From NCBI RefSeq assembly GCF_047511655.1, contig NC_133397.1:10193501-10257500 (forward strand): DNA of 64,000 nt, written 5' to 3'. This document shows positions 23,601 to 35,379 of the stretch, piece after piece. Each line of letters begins with the position of its first letter. Position 1 is the stretch's first letter. The DNA is from Castor canadensis. Its lineage: Eukaryota > Chordata > Mammalia > Rodentia > Castoridae. The notes beneath the pieces are model-generated. The model did no database searches, was not told the origin of the DNA, and saw nothing but the letters and a program-made list of their open reading frames with translations. The position numbers and the translations under genes were made by a program.

Positions 23601-24799
23601 TGAATTTTCACACAGCTATACCGATCATGTACCAAATTAAAGAGCACACCCAAATAAAACTTGTGTTTTTTGTTTAATTTATCCTTCTCCAAACACCCAA
23701 AACAACGACCTTGTAGTCTGGTGCTCTCTATTCAGTAGATACGGGTCCTTATTTTGTCTTGTTTTCCATGAGTACTGTTTACTGAAATACCCCCTTCCCC
23801 TCTCACAAGTGTCCTGGGTTGAAGGATAAGTTACTTGGAGACCCAAGTTGTACCTCATAATCACAGCTCACCTTATGTGAAAGAAGGGACCACAGTCTTT
23901 GATTTCTTCAGCCTGTGACAGCTTGAAAACCCCTTGCTTTGTTCTCTGCCAGGCCAGCCTCTGGTTAGTCTTGGTTCTGACCCTGTCTCCTTTTCACTTT
24001 TTGATTTGATGTGTGCATGTGATATTACTCTTTGGCCTCAAGGCTATGAAAAAGGTTCCATTTATAACCAAACCTCAATCAGTGGGACCTTAATCCTAGC
24101 TGGGCATCAGTATTAAATGACTCGATAGGTAGGCTAAGTACTCTAAAGTGAGTAGCATAAAAAGAAGTTTGGTATTTTTATAATTTGTATAAAGCATTGA
24201 CATTCAGCTTCATTGAATTCACTTTTATTTTGTAGCTTAATTTTTTGTTTTAAGTTCAGATGAGAACACAATAACCTTTGTAATATGCAGGGTCTCTAAA
24301 AACCTTCAGCCTAATTGGCTGGTGTCCATCTCCCTACTCCTGATTTGCTACATCTAAGTTGGGACCTGGCCTGGACTTGACATTAAGTATTGGGAAGGCA
24401 ATGTGAACCAAGATACTGACAGGACCAAAAGGAGTAACTGGTGCACTAGGGAAGGCTGTGATTTTGGAGGTAGTTATTGAATCAGAGCAATTCCAGAAAA
24501 GGAGGATTTGGTGGAATCTCAGGGCTGGTGTTCCAGATGGGCAATAGAATAAAGCACCACCTCCTTTGTGCCTCAGGATTTCTCTAGAGAGGAATTCCAT
24601 GCTCTCATTGCCCTCTGCATCTGGATTCCTATAAGATCTGGATAGAGTCCTGATCTTTCCCTCACACTGTCCTGGCTGTGGGGAAACTCTTGGTCTTTTT
24701 ATCTCCTTCTATTCTGTGGACTCTCTAATTAGATTGGGCCCTTGTACCATAGATACTTAGTTTGCCACCACAGTGTGTTGCTCCCTTTCACTTTGGTGT
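23601..24799. other. Unassigned non-coding sequence
   Basis: No exon, RNA gene or clear repeat recognised. Confidence 0.35.
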
Positions 24800-25035
24800 C
24801 AACTCTTCCAGCACATATCGTATACCAAGGAAGATGCTGGGCACTTTACATAAATAATAACATTTGATTCTCATAACAAATAACCAGTAGATGGTAATTC
24901 AGTTAGCTCTTATTTTAGGGAGGAAACTGAGGCCCACAGTGTTAGGAGAAATTGCTCAAAGAGGCAGCAAGCAATAGAAGTGGGCTTCAAATGCCAGCTC
25001 ATGCTGGTACTGCACACTGAACCAGAGAGCTGCCT
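24800..25035 (-). mobile_element. MIR/MIR3-type SINE, antisense
   Basis: 'gatgctgggcactttacata', 'ttgattctcataacaaataa', 'gggaggaaactgaggcccac' and 'aaattgctcaaagaggcagc' are the standard antisense MIR landmarks. Confidence 0.75.
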
Positions 25036-25268
25036 CTGAAAGATGCCATTAGAAACCAAAGAGTTCTATCACCTTGGTTTAGTGTCTCTCAGGAGATTAG
25101 AGTCTTGGGGCAAGCACATGAATACATAGCCACTGGACCTGCAGCAGTGAGTCAGGAAAACACAGTGCAGTGACAATCCCTCAGGATTTGACTCCAGCAT
25201 CTCATTTCCTGAGAATTTTCCCATCAAGATTCTTGTTGGCATTACTCTCTGCTCTAGTTCATGCAGCA

Positions 25269-25271
<3 letters not shown>
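25036..25271. other. Unassigned non-coding sequence
   Basis: Nothing recognisable. Confidence 0.35.

Positions 25272-25323
<52 letters not shown>
25272..25323 (+). repeat. (GT)26 microsatellite, uninterrupted
   Basis: Twenty-six perfect GT units. It is the longest pure dinucleotide tract in the window and so the best candidate for length variation between individuals. ORFs on both strands with poly(Cys-Val) or poly(Thr-His) come from it. Confidence 0.98.
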
Positions 25324-25326
<3 letters not shown>

Positions 25327-26999
25327 AGGGTGTATACAAAACATTTACCTTTAGGTACTGCAATTACTTGCCCATTTTTCTTTCTTCCTAACCGAGCATG
25401 AGGTTCTTGGATGGAGACTGGTGAGATACGTGCATTGAGAGGTGATAATTAATCACTCACTATGTCCCCAGTACAAAGCACAGCATGTAGCATATAATTA
25501 GCAAAATCAATGCCTAGTGAATGAATATATGGAGGGAGAGAGAGAAATTAACCAATCTATTGTATTTGTGGACTGTAATGAGTCCTATGCTAAAGTTCCT
25601 GCACTCTAACTGTACCACACGTTGTAACAATTTAATGTAATGGCAGAAAAAGGTATTAAATACAGCACCAATCTGCTATGTTCTCATTCACTGTGCTGTC
25701 ATTCAAGGATAAGCCATTTAGTGTCCATTAGGATCTAATTTCTACTTAGGTGTTGTGACTATAAACGCAAATCCAAAGAGAGTCCTATCATCCAAGGACA
25801 CACAAGTGACTCTCTAAGGATGCATTGCACAATGCATCCCAATGGCAATCCTGTTTGTGGAAGTGTGGACTCCATTTCTTACTAGTTTGTACAGTAGTCA
25901 CTGCCAGGCACATAGAGTAAGGAGAGAATTCCTGCCAAAGGGGACGCAGCATCTGGTTCCATGGCTGGGTTGAATCAACGCCTGAGCAGGGAGAAGGAAG
26001 AGGAAACCACCCTATTGTCTGGAATATAACCCATCAAAAGAGACTTTTCTCTGGTTATATTTGGGTCCAAACCTTTAGCACAAGAGCGTGGAATGACACG
26101 TTTCATCGTTTCATTTGCTGTAACCAGGCTGCAGCTGAACGAAGTGATACCTCCTGCCACCCTCATTCTTTCCGAAGGATTTTCCTGGTATGCAGGTTGG
26201 AGTACAGCACAATTTTGCAGCTTTTTCAGATTTTCCATTTTCAGTAAGCATTAACACTAGTGAGAAAAAGGCAAAAAAATATGCTCTTTTGAAAGGAAAA
26301 ATGAGAGTTTTATTCATCTTTGTCTTCAGGAACACACTTGTGGGTGAGGCAAGTCCACTGCCAGTGTGGAAGCAGAGGAGTCGGGGCCTTATGTGTTGAC
26401 TCATGTGGCTGTGACTGAGGGCCAGTTCCTGCCGGGATATCCAAGGGAAAGCCATCCTTATGACCCCTTGAGTTACAGGAAGGATGGATCCACAGAGATC
26501 TGTGGGTCCAGCCACAGGTGGCATATGAGGTGACAGATCTTGGCTGGAGGGTTACTGGCTGGTTGTTGTCTTGGTGCTGGCATCCTCAGTGGAAGCCAGA
26601 CTCCTGCTGGGACAACCCAGGAGAGATCATCCCATGCCTCATTGTGCATGGCCTTTTGCTTCTAGACTCAATTATGGTTTCCTTGCAAAGAGAAATTCCA
26701 GATCCAGAGAGCATTGACCTAATCACAAGGCAATCTGTCTGTTACAGAAATTAAAAATGAAATACACTAAAACCCAAGGAAATCATAACCTTTGCCCTTC
26801 CTCTTTTAAGCAATGAATGAGGAGAGCAGGTCCACAGCAGCTGTGGCTTCCTGTGTCTGATGCGGGGGCTGTGGCCATGGAAGTTGAAGGTAAAAATAAT
26901 CATTCCTTAAGCCTCTCACAAGCCTCTTGCACCCACAAAGTCCTCTCAAAGCATTTCAAAAGAGGGCAATTCAACAAGATTTTTAAAACAGAAAGGAAG
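25324..26999. other. Unassigned non-coding sequence with a palindrome
   Basis: No exon, RNA gene or clear repeat recognised. It contains the inverted repeat at 25818-25839. The minus-strand frame 26111-26524 (137 codons, ATG start) has no recognisable domain and overlaps frames on the other strand. Confidence 0.35.
25818..25839. repeat. Near-perfect short palindrome
   Basis: Left arm GGATGCATTG (25818-25827) and right arm CAATGCATCC (25830-25839) are exact reverse complements separated by CA. The centre, ATTGCACAAT, is one base from the C/EBP palindrome ATTGCGCAAT. Could be a transcription-factor site or chance. Confidence 0.9.
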
Positions 27000-27190
27000 C
27001 CAGGTACTCAGAGAGGGCAAGGAGCATGGAGGTTAAAAACCTGTATTTGAGTCTCAGTTTTGCTGTTAATCAGAAAGACACTTTCCACCCGTGAGCCTCA
27101 TGACTCTTATCCACTAAGTGGGGTTGAAAACAATTGTGGACCATGCCTAAGATGATGTGCTTTGTGATCTGTGAAGATTAAGGAAAATGT
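27000..27190 (+). mobile_element. MIR SINE
   Basis: 'tgtatttgagtctcagtttt', 'gagcctcatgactcttatcc' and 'actaagtggggttgaaaaca' match MIR landmarks; the core region is degraded. Confidence 0.6.
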
Positions 27191-27764
27191 TGTCTATTAC
27201 TAATGACTACTTAGAATTCCAATACTTTCTGCTTACTCCAGGGTGTCTACTCCCTGCCTTTTATTGCCAGTGCCTCATGCAATTCTGAGAGCGATCCTCT
27301 CAGCAGACTGGTCAAGAGTGGGGCTGGATCAAGGCAAGTTCCTTTTGAGGTCTGAGTTTTAGGATATGGTTAAGAAGAGTTCATGTCAGGGCAAACCCAG
27401 GAGTCTCATCTTTAGTTGCTCACTCCAGTGAGCTCCATGAGGCCTGAGGTGGTATCTGTCTGGCTCAGGACTCTCTTTACAGCCCAGCCTTAGTGCCTGC
27501 TTGATGCTCTGCGCACATAGTGACAACAATGTATGTCTTTGGGGAGTTTCAGGAGAACTCAAAGCATCACTTCTGTATCTTACCTAACTACTAAGTCCAC
27601 TTTAAATAAGCCTGGCCTTTGTCTATAGTACTATTTCTTCAACAAGAGTTTATTTTTATAACATTGAAGGTGCCACTGTACCCCCTTTTCAAGTAAAGCC
27701 GTCAAAAAAAAAAAAAAGATAACAGAAACAAAACTCTGAGTGTAAAAGATGGTGACTGGGTATC
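27191..27764. other. Unassigned non-coding sequence
   Basis: Nothing recognisable apart from a polyA run at 27704-27717. Confidence 0.35.
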
Positions 27765-27985
27765 CAGACCCAGTTAAAGAAACTGTGTAAGTCCTGGTTG
27801 GGTACCTTGGGTGAGCTAATGTACCTCTCTGAGACTTGCTTCTCTTAGCTGTAAAATATATATTAGTACATATGAAAATACAAGCACCTACTCTTCAGAG
27901 AACTTTTGAAAATTAAAATGTGAAAATGGACATCAAATTCTTAAAACAGTGTGACATGTGACAAATGCTCAATAAATTGTTGCTG
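27765..27985 (+). mobile_element. MIR SINE
   Basis: 'accttgggtgagctaatgta', 'cctctctgagacttgcttct', 'agctgtaaaatatatatta' and the end 'gctcaataaattgttgctgc' follow the family over most of its length. Confidence 0.75.
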
Positions 27986-28914
27986 CCATGATAATGCCTG
28001 AACAAGACAAGACAAACCCCATTTGTCTCTGAGCTATGGGAAGGCAGTGTTTTGCAAGCCTTTATAACTGGATCCTCCATAGACCCAGAGGCAGTTTGCC
28101 TCTGCAGGAGACAGGTGCAACACACAGTAGAGGCTAGGTGTGAAAATGAACTCCTGACCCCAACACAGCCATCCTCAACTTCCTTATAGATGTCCCTGGA
28201 CAACTTCAAAGTCAGCCTGCCTAAACTTGAAAAGCTGTCAGAGTCCCCATCTTGATCTGTGATGTCATCATTCTTTCGCTTACCCTTGACAGAGACCTGA
28301 GTCTAGTTCTGGTCCCTACCTCATGCTGTGACAAAGCCATCATCAAGTTCTCCCAAGTCTTCCTCCTCACTACATCTAAAAGGCAGCATCTCCTCTCAGG
28401 TGCCCTGACCTTCGCTGATGCCCTCACTGTCAGCTGGTTTCCTCACCTGCAGCCTTGAAGTCTGGAACTATAAGGAAATCAATCCCTTCCCCAGCTTTTG
28501 ACTATGCAAACAGATATCCAAGGGACAGATGTGGCCGTCTACCCACTCTTGCTCAAATGTGTGAACCTGGCAGCTCCAAGACAAAGTTTCCACTCCATTA
28601 TGGTATATGGGCCCTGCTACCTTCCGGTCTCCTTCCTGCCATGTGTCCTTGGCTACAGCCACCAAAGGACACCCTGGCCTGTCACTATGCTTAATGCCAT
28701 CCTGATAAAGACTCCTATTGAGCTCATTTGAGGGTTACTTTTTTGGACTCATCTCAATCATGAGGCACTGACCTTCTCCTTGTCTCCTTGGAGTATAGGA
28801 TGCTTGCCCCCCTTCCCTAGTTCCCTGACTTACAGCCCTTACCCTCTAGCACGGTCACTGTGGATTCACTGTTTGCCTCCCCATCTGCACACTCCATCAG
28901 AAGAGATGCAAGAT
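27986..28914. other. Unassigned non-coding sequence
   Basis: The stretch 28240-28740 has balanced composition and overlapping frames on both strands (28252-28458, 28455-28694, 28498-28731 and the reverse), but phases change every 70 codons and no domain is recognised. It may be an old LTR or L2 relic. Confidence 0.3.
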
Positions 28915-29090
28915 TTGGGACAAAAGACTTAGGTTCAAGTCCTGCCTCTTAACAACTGTGTCACGTGGGCAAATGAGTTCATTTTCTAAGCTTTAGAAAC
29001 CTCAAATTGAAATGAGAAATGAAAATTCCCATGGTCATTGAGAGAGTAGAAAGCAACTACAGTCGAGAATGGTATCAAAACTAGAGTTGA
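28915..29090 (+). mobile_element. MIR SINE
   Basis: 'gacttaggttcaagtcctgc', 'tcttaacaactgtgtcacgt', 'gggcaaatgagttcattttc' and 'gaaacctcaaattgaaatga' match MIR order. Confidence 0.75.
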
Positions 29091-29374
29091 TATTACTCAT
29101 TAGGCCTTTCTTGTTAAATCATTTGCTGGGTATTCAGAAGGCCCTGGATATATTTGCCACAAGTTGTTATTGATCATCCCTCATGGCCTAAAGTAGCCGG
29201 TACACTGAGGCTGAGATTAAACAGTGAAAACACCTTTTCCCAGGAGGTAAAGATGGTTTGTCCTGGCTGTAGCCAGGCAAAAGCTCCAAAACCTCTTCAC
29301 TATAATAGTAAAAAACATGCTCTTTGACAACAAAAGGTATGGACTTGAAGAAGACACCTGCTATTGGATGAAGG
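29091..29374. other. Unassigned non-coding sequence
   Basis: Nothing recognisable. Confidence 0.35.
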
Positions 29375-29730
29375 TGTTCTTTCCATGCTCAAACAAGCCC
29401 TGCCTCAGGGCCCTTATGCTTGCTAGTCTCTCCACTTGCAATGGTTTCCCTTCTGTCTTTGATCAGTTTAATTCCGACTTTGCATGCTACTTCCTCAGAC
29501 AAGCTTCCCAACTAAGCGAGGTCCCCTTGCTCCATGTCACCCTGTCCATTGCCTATTGAAAGCACAGTTACATCTGTAATGAAATCATCACTTGCAGCAA
29601 ATAGCTGTCTTCTCCACTGGAATGCAAGTTGGTTTAAGTCAGGGACAATCTGTCTTTTCCAGTGCCCATTAAACCTACAACACCTTGAATGTAGCAGGTA
29701 CTCCCTATATATTTTGACTGGAAGAGAGCA
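29375..29730 (+). mobile_element. L2 LINE 3' end
   Basis: 'gggcccttatgcttgctagt', 'cttgcaatggtttcccttct', 'ctacttcctcagacaagctt' and 'ctccactggaatgcaagttg' are typical of the L2 3' region ('ctgcctggaatgc', 'cttcaagactcag', 'actagaatgtaagctccatg'). The ORFs across it (29317-29559, 29534-29734, and 29512-29853 on the minus strand) are repeat-derived. Confidence 0.7.
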
Positions 29731-30934
29731 CTGATTAGACGCCCTTGGGAAAGCCAGAAGCCCTGAAGCTTTGCATGTATGCAAGAGGAGCTCCTTGGTT
29801 GATGAGGATACGGTAAGTCTAAAACCTTTCTGGACAGGAAACATTAACATCACAGCTAGGAAAGAAGGAGCCCTGGGTCTACATGAAGCATGTGAGGTGG
29901 AGAGAAATTCATGGAAAGATACAAAGCCAGAGACATACTCATGGACACTGAATTAATTTTCAGTACAGAAAGTCAGAAGGGAAAAGGAGACATATGCTTA
30001 TTTTGAGGGTAGAACTTCCAAGCACAAAAGTATCTTTGGAATTGTTGGAGGCTTTTCCCTGTGAATCAGGTTACATGGAGATATATTTGGTTCTGAGTGC
30101 TGTTTCACATTGGCCACAGGATGAATCCTAGCTTTCTGTAAATAGAATGAAGAGAGCTCCAGTGCTACATTATTTATTGCACATTACATCTGGCCCTAAG
30201 CAATGATGATTTTAAGTTCCACAAAGGTAGCTGTGTATAGTCTATTGTCATTACAGAGAGGAAACTCTGAGAGTTTACCTTATAAAATATAAATTATCCG
30301 TTCATAACCACTGAACAACACCCGGGGTTCTCCACAGTGGCTGGTGGAGCAGAAGACTAGAAACGGATTACTGTGGCTTCTCTAACACTATGTCTAGGTT
30401 GCTGCCAAGATCCGCCCATCCATTTTTCTCAGTTGTACAGAGTGAGAAGCAAACTCCTTGCTCCTTTTCCTGATGAACCAGCTATAGCTTCCCGGTGCCC
30501 ATTGGGAGAATCTGGGTTCTGGAGGTCTCCATCTAACTGGGGGTGAAATGCAGAATAGGCCCCTTCTAAAGCTGTGCTCTGTATAAGGCAGTCTGGCAAT
30601 GACATGCATGTGTTCCCTGTAAGCGCAATCGGCTGGGGTTGAGTGACATAGGAGCAAGGACCTTCTTCCTGTGTCGTTAAAAAATAAAAATAGATGTTTC
30701 CTTTCCTTAGAAGGTATCTTTCTTGCCCAAATATTTATTCCTTTTCTTGCTTCTACTTCTTTTGATCCTCTCCTATTTTCATTAAAACGGTATGTACATC
30801 ATTGGGTCATTCATTTGGCAAACATTCATTAACACTTACTCTGCGTGGGCACATAAGAAGGTGGCCTTATATGCGAGTGAACCCATGACCTGCCTTCAGC
30901 AGCCTGATGTCTGTTTGCCCCGGGAACCTCAACA
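29731..30934. other. Unassigned non-coding sequence
   Basis: No exon, RNA gene or clear repeat recognised. The minus-strand frame at 30394-30657 has no recognisable domain. Confidence 0.35.
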
Positions 30935-31255
30935 CAGCCTCTTCTCCAGGAAGTCCTCCCTCACTCCAGTGCTGAGCTTGGATCTTATCTCAGATTTCTC
31001 TTACTTACAGAACCCTTCCAGAACCTCAAGTTGGCTCCATTCCCTCTGTTCCCCACCTCAATACCCACACCTGTGCCTGGCTCTTCCCCAGACCCTTGCA
31101 CTCATCCAATGATATCCCAGTAAAGTCCACTTCTTACACAGACCTCCAGACTCCCTGTGGACAAGTTCCAGGTCTGTTTCATCCATTGTTACATCCCTTG
31201 TGCTTAGTACAGTCTCTGGCACACATTAAGTGTGTATGTTTATAGAATGAGTCAC
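30935..31255 (+). mobile_element. L2 LINE 3' end
   Basis: 'ctccaggaagtcctccctca', 'tgtttcatccattgttacat', 'cttgtgcttagtacagtctc' and 'tggcacacattaagtgtgta' are standard L2 3' landmarks. The + strand ORF 30792-31112 is largely L2. Confidence 0.75.
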
Positions 31256-32459
31256 TAGAGGCTTGACAGTGGTTTCCACAGTCTAAGTTCATGTAACTCA
31301 CCACCCAGTCCTGCAGCTCCCTTAGGAGTTCTCCTCAAAGTGACTGTCATCCAGGTGCTGCTCAGGCCTCCTGTGACCCCTTCAGCTTGTCCATACTCTG
31401 GCCCACTGTTGTCAGCTGCAAGTAGGGAGCTGAACATGGGGAGGAAGCACTTTCATCCAGAAGGATACACATCACGCCATTCCCAATCATGGTCCTCATC
31501 CAGAAATAGTCATACAACTAAGCAAGTGCAAGGGCAGCTGGTCAGTGCAGGGGAGCCTGAGATTACCAGTGAGCACTGCTAGCCTCTACCACCAGCACCT
31601 GAGGGGGTGATGTGAATTGTGATAGGCCCTGCAAGGAGGCCTATGCATCTCCACAACCTAGGCTCAGAGAGGGGAAAAATAAGAACAATAAGCTAGAGAC
31701 TTGCAACGAACCATATGAGATCCACAGTTCCCTTACTCAGGTGTAAGACCCTAGGGAAAATAGGCTGGAGACAGGAATGAATAGCCCTTTGGATGGGCAC
31801 AGACATGGCTGGATGGACTTACACAATGGCCGAGGAGCTCAGACACCATTCTAGACTGATGTAAGTTTGATTTGGACCTTGGTCATCCCAGCCTCTGTTC
31901 TGTCTCCATGTAGCCTATGAATCTGCCATGGAAGGAACCACAGCCAGAGGGCACCCTGAGGGACAGGCAAAAGATGAATCCTCCCTTTCTAGAAAGCCCA
32001 GGCCTCTAAATGTGTTCTTTGGGGACAGCCCTTGCTTTGGTTTGCCTCACTTGGGAATTTTGTTATTAATCCATTGCCTCCAGCCAAACAGTGGTGACAG
32101 GTGTGTGAGAGGAAATGCAGGTGTGTTTCCAGTGCAGAGCAGATGGCTCCTCCAAATATGTACACAGGGGACACAATCCAACTTAAGTTCTGAAAGTGAG
32201 CTCTGCTCCTGGAGTCCTGCCTTCCTTGGTTGTCCTGAGGACACTGAAGTCTGGAGGAGTCTCCACTGCCTGTGTGGCAAAAGCAGACCAACTCCAGCTC
32301 TGCTGAAGAGTATGCAGTGGGATCTTACCTCACCCCCTGAGGATGAACCTGTATGTAAGCAGATGCCACATGACATGAGAGGACAAAAGGAAATGGTTAA
32401 AGAATGAAGGAAGAAAGATCAGAAATCCTCACATATGGGGTACAGTGTGGAGAGAGAGA
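31256..32459. other. Unassigned sequence with a 159-codon ATG frame
   Basis: The frame 31928-32407 (+) starts at an ATG in a good Kozak setting (gccATGG) but shows no domain, signal peptide or exon context, and two overlapping minus-strand frames cover it. Not called as a gene; see findings. Confidence 0.3.
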
Positions 32460-32830
32460 TTCAATTTTAATGCAAGTGTTGGAGGAGGCCTTAGTAACCA
32501 GGTGACATTCAAGCAAAGGCTTGAAGGACATGAAGATTTGCCACATGGTCATCAGGAGAAGACGGTGTCTCTAGGGACAGCTAGTGAGAAGGCTTAAGGC
32601 TGGAGCAAGCCTAATGAGGAAGAGCAAAAGGGAGACAGAGAGAGATCTGGAATGAAGTCACAAGGAGGATCCACATAGAGCCTAACTGGTAGCATTGCTG
32701 GGCTAGGAGTGGGGCAGCATGAAAGTCAACTTAGGCCTAGAGGCTCCCTTCATTATGTTGAGAAGAGAGAGTAGGAGGAAGAGTAGAAGTGGGAGGGCCA
32801 TTAGGGAGTTGCAGCAGTAGCCCAGGTAAC
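32460..32830 (-). mobile_element. L2 LINE fragment, antisense
   Basis: 'tcaagcaaaggcttgaagga', 'ggctggagcaagcctaatga', 'gcagcatgaaagtcaactta' and 'gggagttgcagcagtagccc' follow the reverse L2 pattern ('gggtcttgaaggat', 'ggagtgaagcaagcgaggag', 'ggaggctactgcaatagtcc'). Confidence 0.6.
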
Positions 32831-32844
32831 AATCATGCATTCAA

Positions 32845-33095
32845 GAAATTTGTAATCTCTAGTGGTCTACAGCACAGGAGGGTGACTACAGTTACTAACA
32901 AATAATATATACTTCAATACTGCTAGAAGTTTTTTAATGTTCCTGATAGCAACAATAAATGCTTGAGGTGATTAATATACTTATCACTGATTTCATCCTT
33001 TCACATTGTACACATGTATCAGACTATTACACTCTACCCTATAAATATGTGCAGTCATTATGCACCAATTAAAATAAACAAAAATTACAAATAAT
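32845..33095 (+). mobile_element. L1 3' UTR end (L1MA/MB-like)
   Basis: 'agcacaggagggtgactaca', 'taaatgcttgaggtgattaa', 'cattgtacacatgtatcaga' and 'accctataaatatgtgcagt' followed by 'ccaattaaaataaacaaaaa' are the sense 3' end of an old L1, 5'-truncated to about 250 bp. Same kind of 3' end as at 5063, in the opposite orientation. Confidence 0.85.
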
Positions 33096-33164
33096 CAAAA
33101 CTTACAATGTTCCAGGCATATGCCTGATAGATTGCATGGGTTATTCATATAAAAACTGTGCAGA

Positions 33165-33325
33165 GCAGGGCAAGGTAGTTTATGCCTTTAATCCCTTGGG
33201 AGGCAGAGGGAGGAGGATCACCAATTTAGAGTCAGCCTTGGCTACATAGTGAGTTCCAGACCAACCTGAGCTATGTAATGAAACCCTGTCACAAAAAATA
33301 AACAAAAAAGAAGGAAAGAAAGAGA
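33165..33325 (+). mobile_element. B1-type SINE
   Basis: 'atgcctttaatcccttggga', 'ggcagagggaggaggatcac', 'cttggctacatagtgagttc' and 'cagaccaacctgagctatgt', then an A-rich tail, give a rodent B1 in sense. Confidence 0.9.
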
Positions 33326-33359
33326 AAATTGTGCATGATAAATATTAAGAAACCTAATT

Positions 33360-33475
33360 CCAATTTTCAGGAAAAAAAATGGAATTCAGGGACTTAAGAC
33401 CTTCTCCATGCTTATATATTTATTTAATGACAGAGCCAGGTTTCAGATCTTGACTCCAAAGCCTAGGTACCTACT
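33360..33475 (-). mobile_element. MIR-type SINE fragment, antisense
   Basis: 'atgacagagccaggtttcag' and 'atcttgactccaaagcc' match antisense MIR ('ggcagagccaggattcgaac', 'tctgactccagagcc'). Confidence 0.65.
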
Positions 33476-34299
33476 GTATGCATCCCATGGCCAGACATGG
33501 AGGAGATCTTGCCCTCTGGAGTTTCAGGCTGACAGTGGATGGGATTGAAGAGGGCACCTGCAAAAAACAAATGACAGGAAGAGGGGTGCTGACAATTCAT
33601 CCTTCTGTGCCTAATGCACGCTCTCCTCATCCCAGTTCTCCCTAGCTCTCCCAGCAAATTCACTTCTCCAGGAGGAACCCATTAGGGATAATTAAGAATA
33701 GGCACAGAGGAAAGAAGGATCAGAAGGAAAAGACAATAAAAATGAAGGCAGACTCCAGAATGTAGAGGATGAGATAGGGATGGGGAAAGAGAAAAAGAAG
33801 GAGGAAGAACGGTGAGATAGGGGGAGGTAAGCATACTGTAATGCAGACTCATTTCTCTATCTCTCTGCCCGAAACTCTTGTCTCCTCTCCCTTCACTTCT
33901 CCTGATCAAAGAGCTCATTCTGGGGCCTCTCTCCCTTCTTCCCTATCAAGTAAAGTCATAAAAGTGGCACAGTTCCTGGTCTATTGGCCCATAGATCAAT
34001 TCTGGCCTCCCCTCTGTTCTAGCCTGCACTTCACAGGGGCTGACAGTGCACACTGCAGTTCCCAGGCTCCATCTCAGGTGGCTTTGGGATCCAATTGACC
34101 AGGGCATCCTGGATGGGAGAGAGGTAAGAAAGCATGTGGAAAGGAAGAGCTGGGTTGTCTTCTCTTTCCCTCTTCCTCTAGCCTTGAAATGCCTTTCTAG
34201 TCCCTGCCCTTGGGACACATAGCCTGTCCTTCTGCTGTCCAGGTCTGATGGTCCTAACACCACCTTTTCTTTGTTCTATTCTGTTTTATTTCTCTGATC
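33476..34299. other. Unassigned non-coding sequence
   Basis: A purine-rich strip (33772-33815) is present. Small ORFs on both strands overlap each other. Confidence 0.35.
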
Positions 34300-35100
34300 T
34301 TCCTTCATCAGTATAGCTACTTCTTTGGATTCATTCCTCCTGTTTTAAATACTTAAAGCGACTTCCATTTCCCTTGAATGACACACAATATACTTTCAAA
34401 CTGTAGAAAGACATACATTTTAGAGCTTTTAAAACAATACAAGCGAAGAGTCAATCTTTAAAATACCTGCTTTGAAGAAGGGTTCCATTTCAGATGTATA
34501 ATTTAACAGTAAAAATATCATTTGAATAGAAGTCAAAGTGTTTACAGGCAGAGAGGTCATTTTGAAAGAAGAACCATTCAGTTTCCTTAAAAGTTTTTAC
34601 AAGGACTTAAGATGCATTATCATCCACGAATTCATCAATATTTAATTTTCTTCTAAAAATCACATTGGGATTAACATCACAAAGAAAACAGCCTTTTATT
34701 CCAAGGCACAGCATATGTCCATGATGGTTTTTTGTTTTTTTTATCTGATATCTCTGTTAGCACAATAGAGCACAGGGAGGTTATTTAGATGAACAACAGA
34801 CCTCTTTTTCTGAATTTCTGCTCCTTGCTACTTTCACAAACTCAGCCTCCTTTGATCAGCAGGAAGACACAGCACATAAAATTTTGCAGCAGCAGGATAT
34901 GTTCCCTAATGTTTGGCTAATCTTTGGGTGTTCTCAAAAGAAGGTAATGGAAGAATTTTAATAGCTAGCAGGGGTTCTTCAAACTCTTGTGATTACTCGG
35001 GTCAGCTGACACTTTGTAAGATGTTATGGCACAAGAGCCAACTTCTCTTTGCTGCTCTAGTCAAACCAATTTGTAGCTGTCTCCTAAGTGCTAAGCTTTA
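34300..35100. other. Repeat-poor AT-rich block
   Basis: No repeat, exon or RNA gene is recognised. It carries scattered factor-like motifs (GATA-type 'ttatctgata' at 34740-34749, TCF-type 'ctttgatcag' at 34850-34859). A candidate for non-coding conservation, by inference only. Confidence 0.3.
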
Positions 35101-35379
35101 ATAGATATGCTCTTAATAATTAATCCTTTCCTTGAAGTACTTTGATTTTTTTCTGATTCCTATTCAGCTAAGTATAAATTTGGCGACTCTAAGCCTATTG
35201 CACAAATACAATACTGCAATTGGGGGGTAGTAAGATTATACTCCAGTCCCCTGAGATGCAAGGGAAAGAGTCAATGCAAGTGTGCATCTTAACCCTTGAA
35301 GAAAAGCTTGGCGCCACTCACCCGAGCAGAAGATGCACCTTCAGTCATAAGTAAAACAGCCTGTGAGCTGCTCACTGCC
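35101..35379. other. Unassigned non-coding sequence
   Basis: Nothing recognisable. Confidence 0.35.

Noticed and set aside
25069-25391. Frames with Thr-His or Cys-Val repeats on both strands
   Set aside because: Translation of the (GT)26 tract.
26111-26524. 137-codon minus-strand open frame
   Set aside because: No domain, overlapped by forward frames, no exon context.
28240-28740. Cluster of overlapping frames that looked like exons
   Set aside because: Phases change every 70 codons, no consistent splice sites, and no protein recognised.
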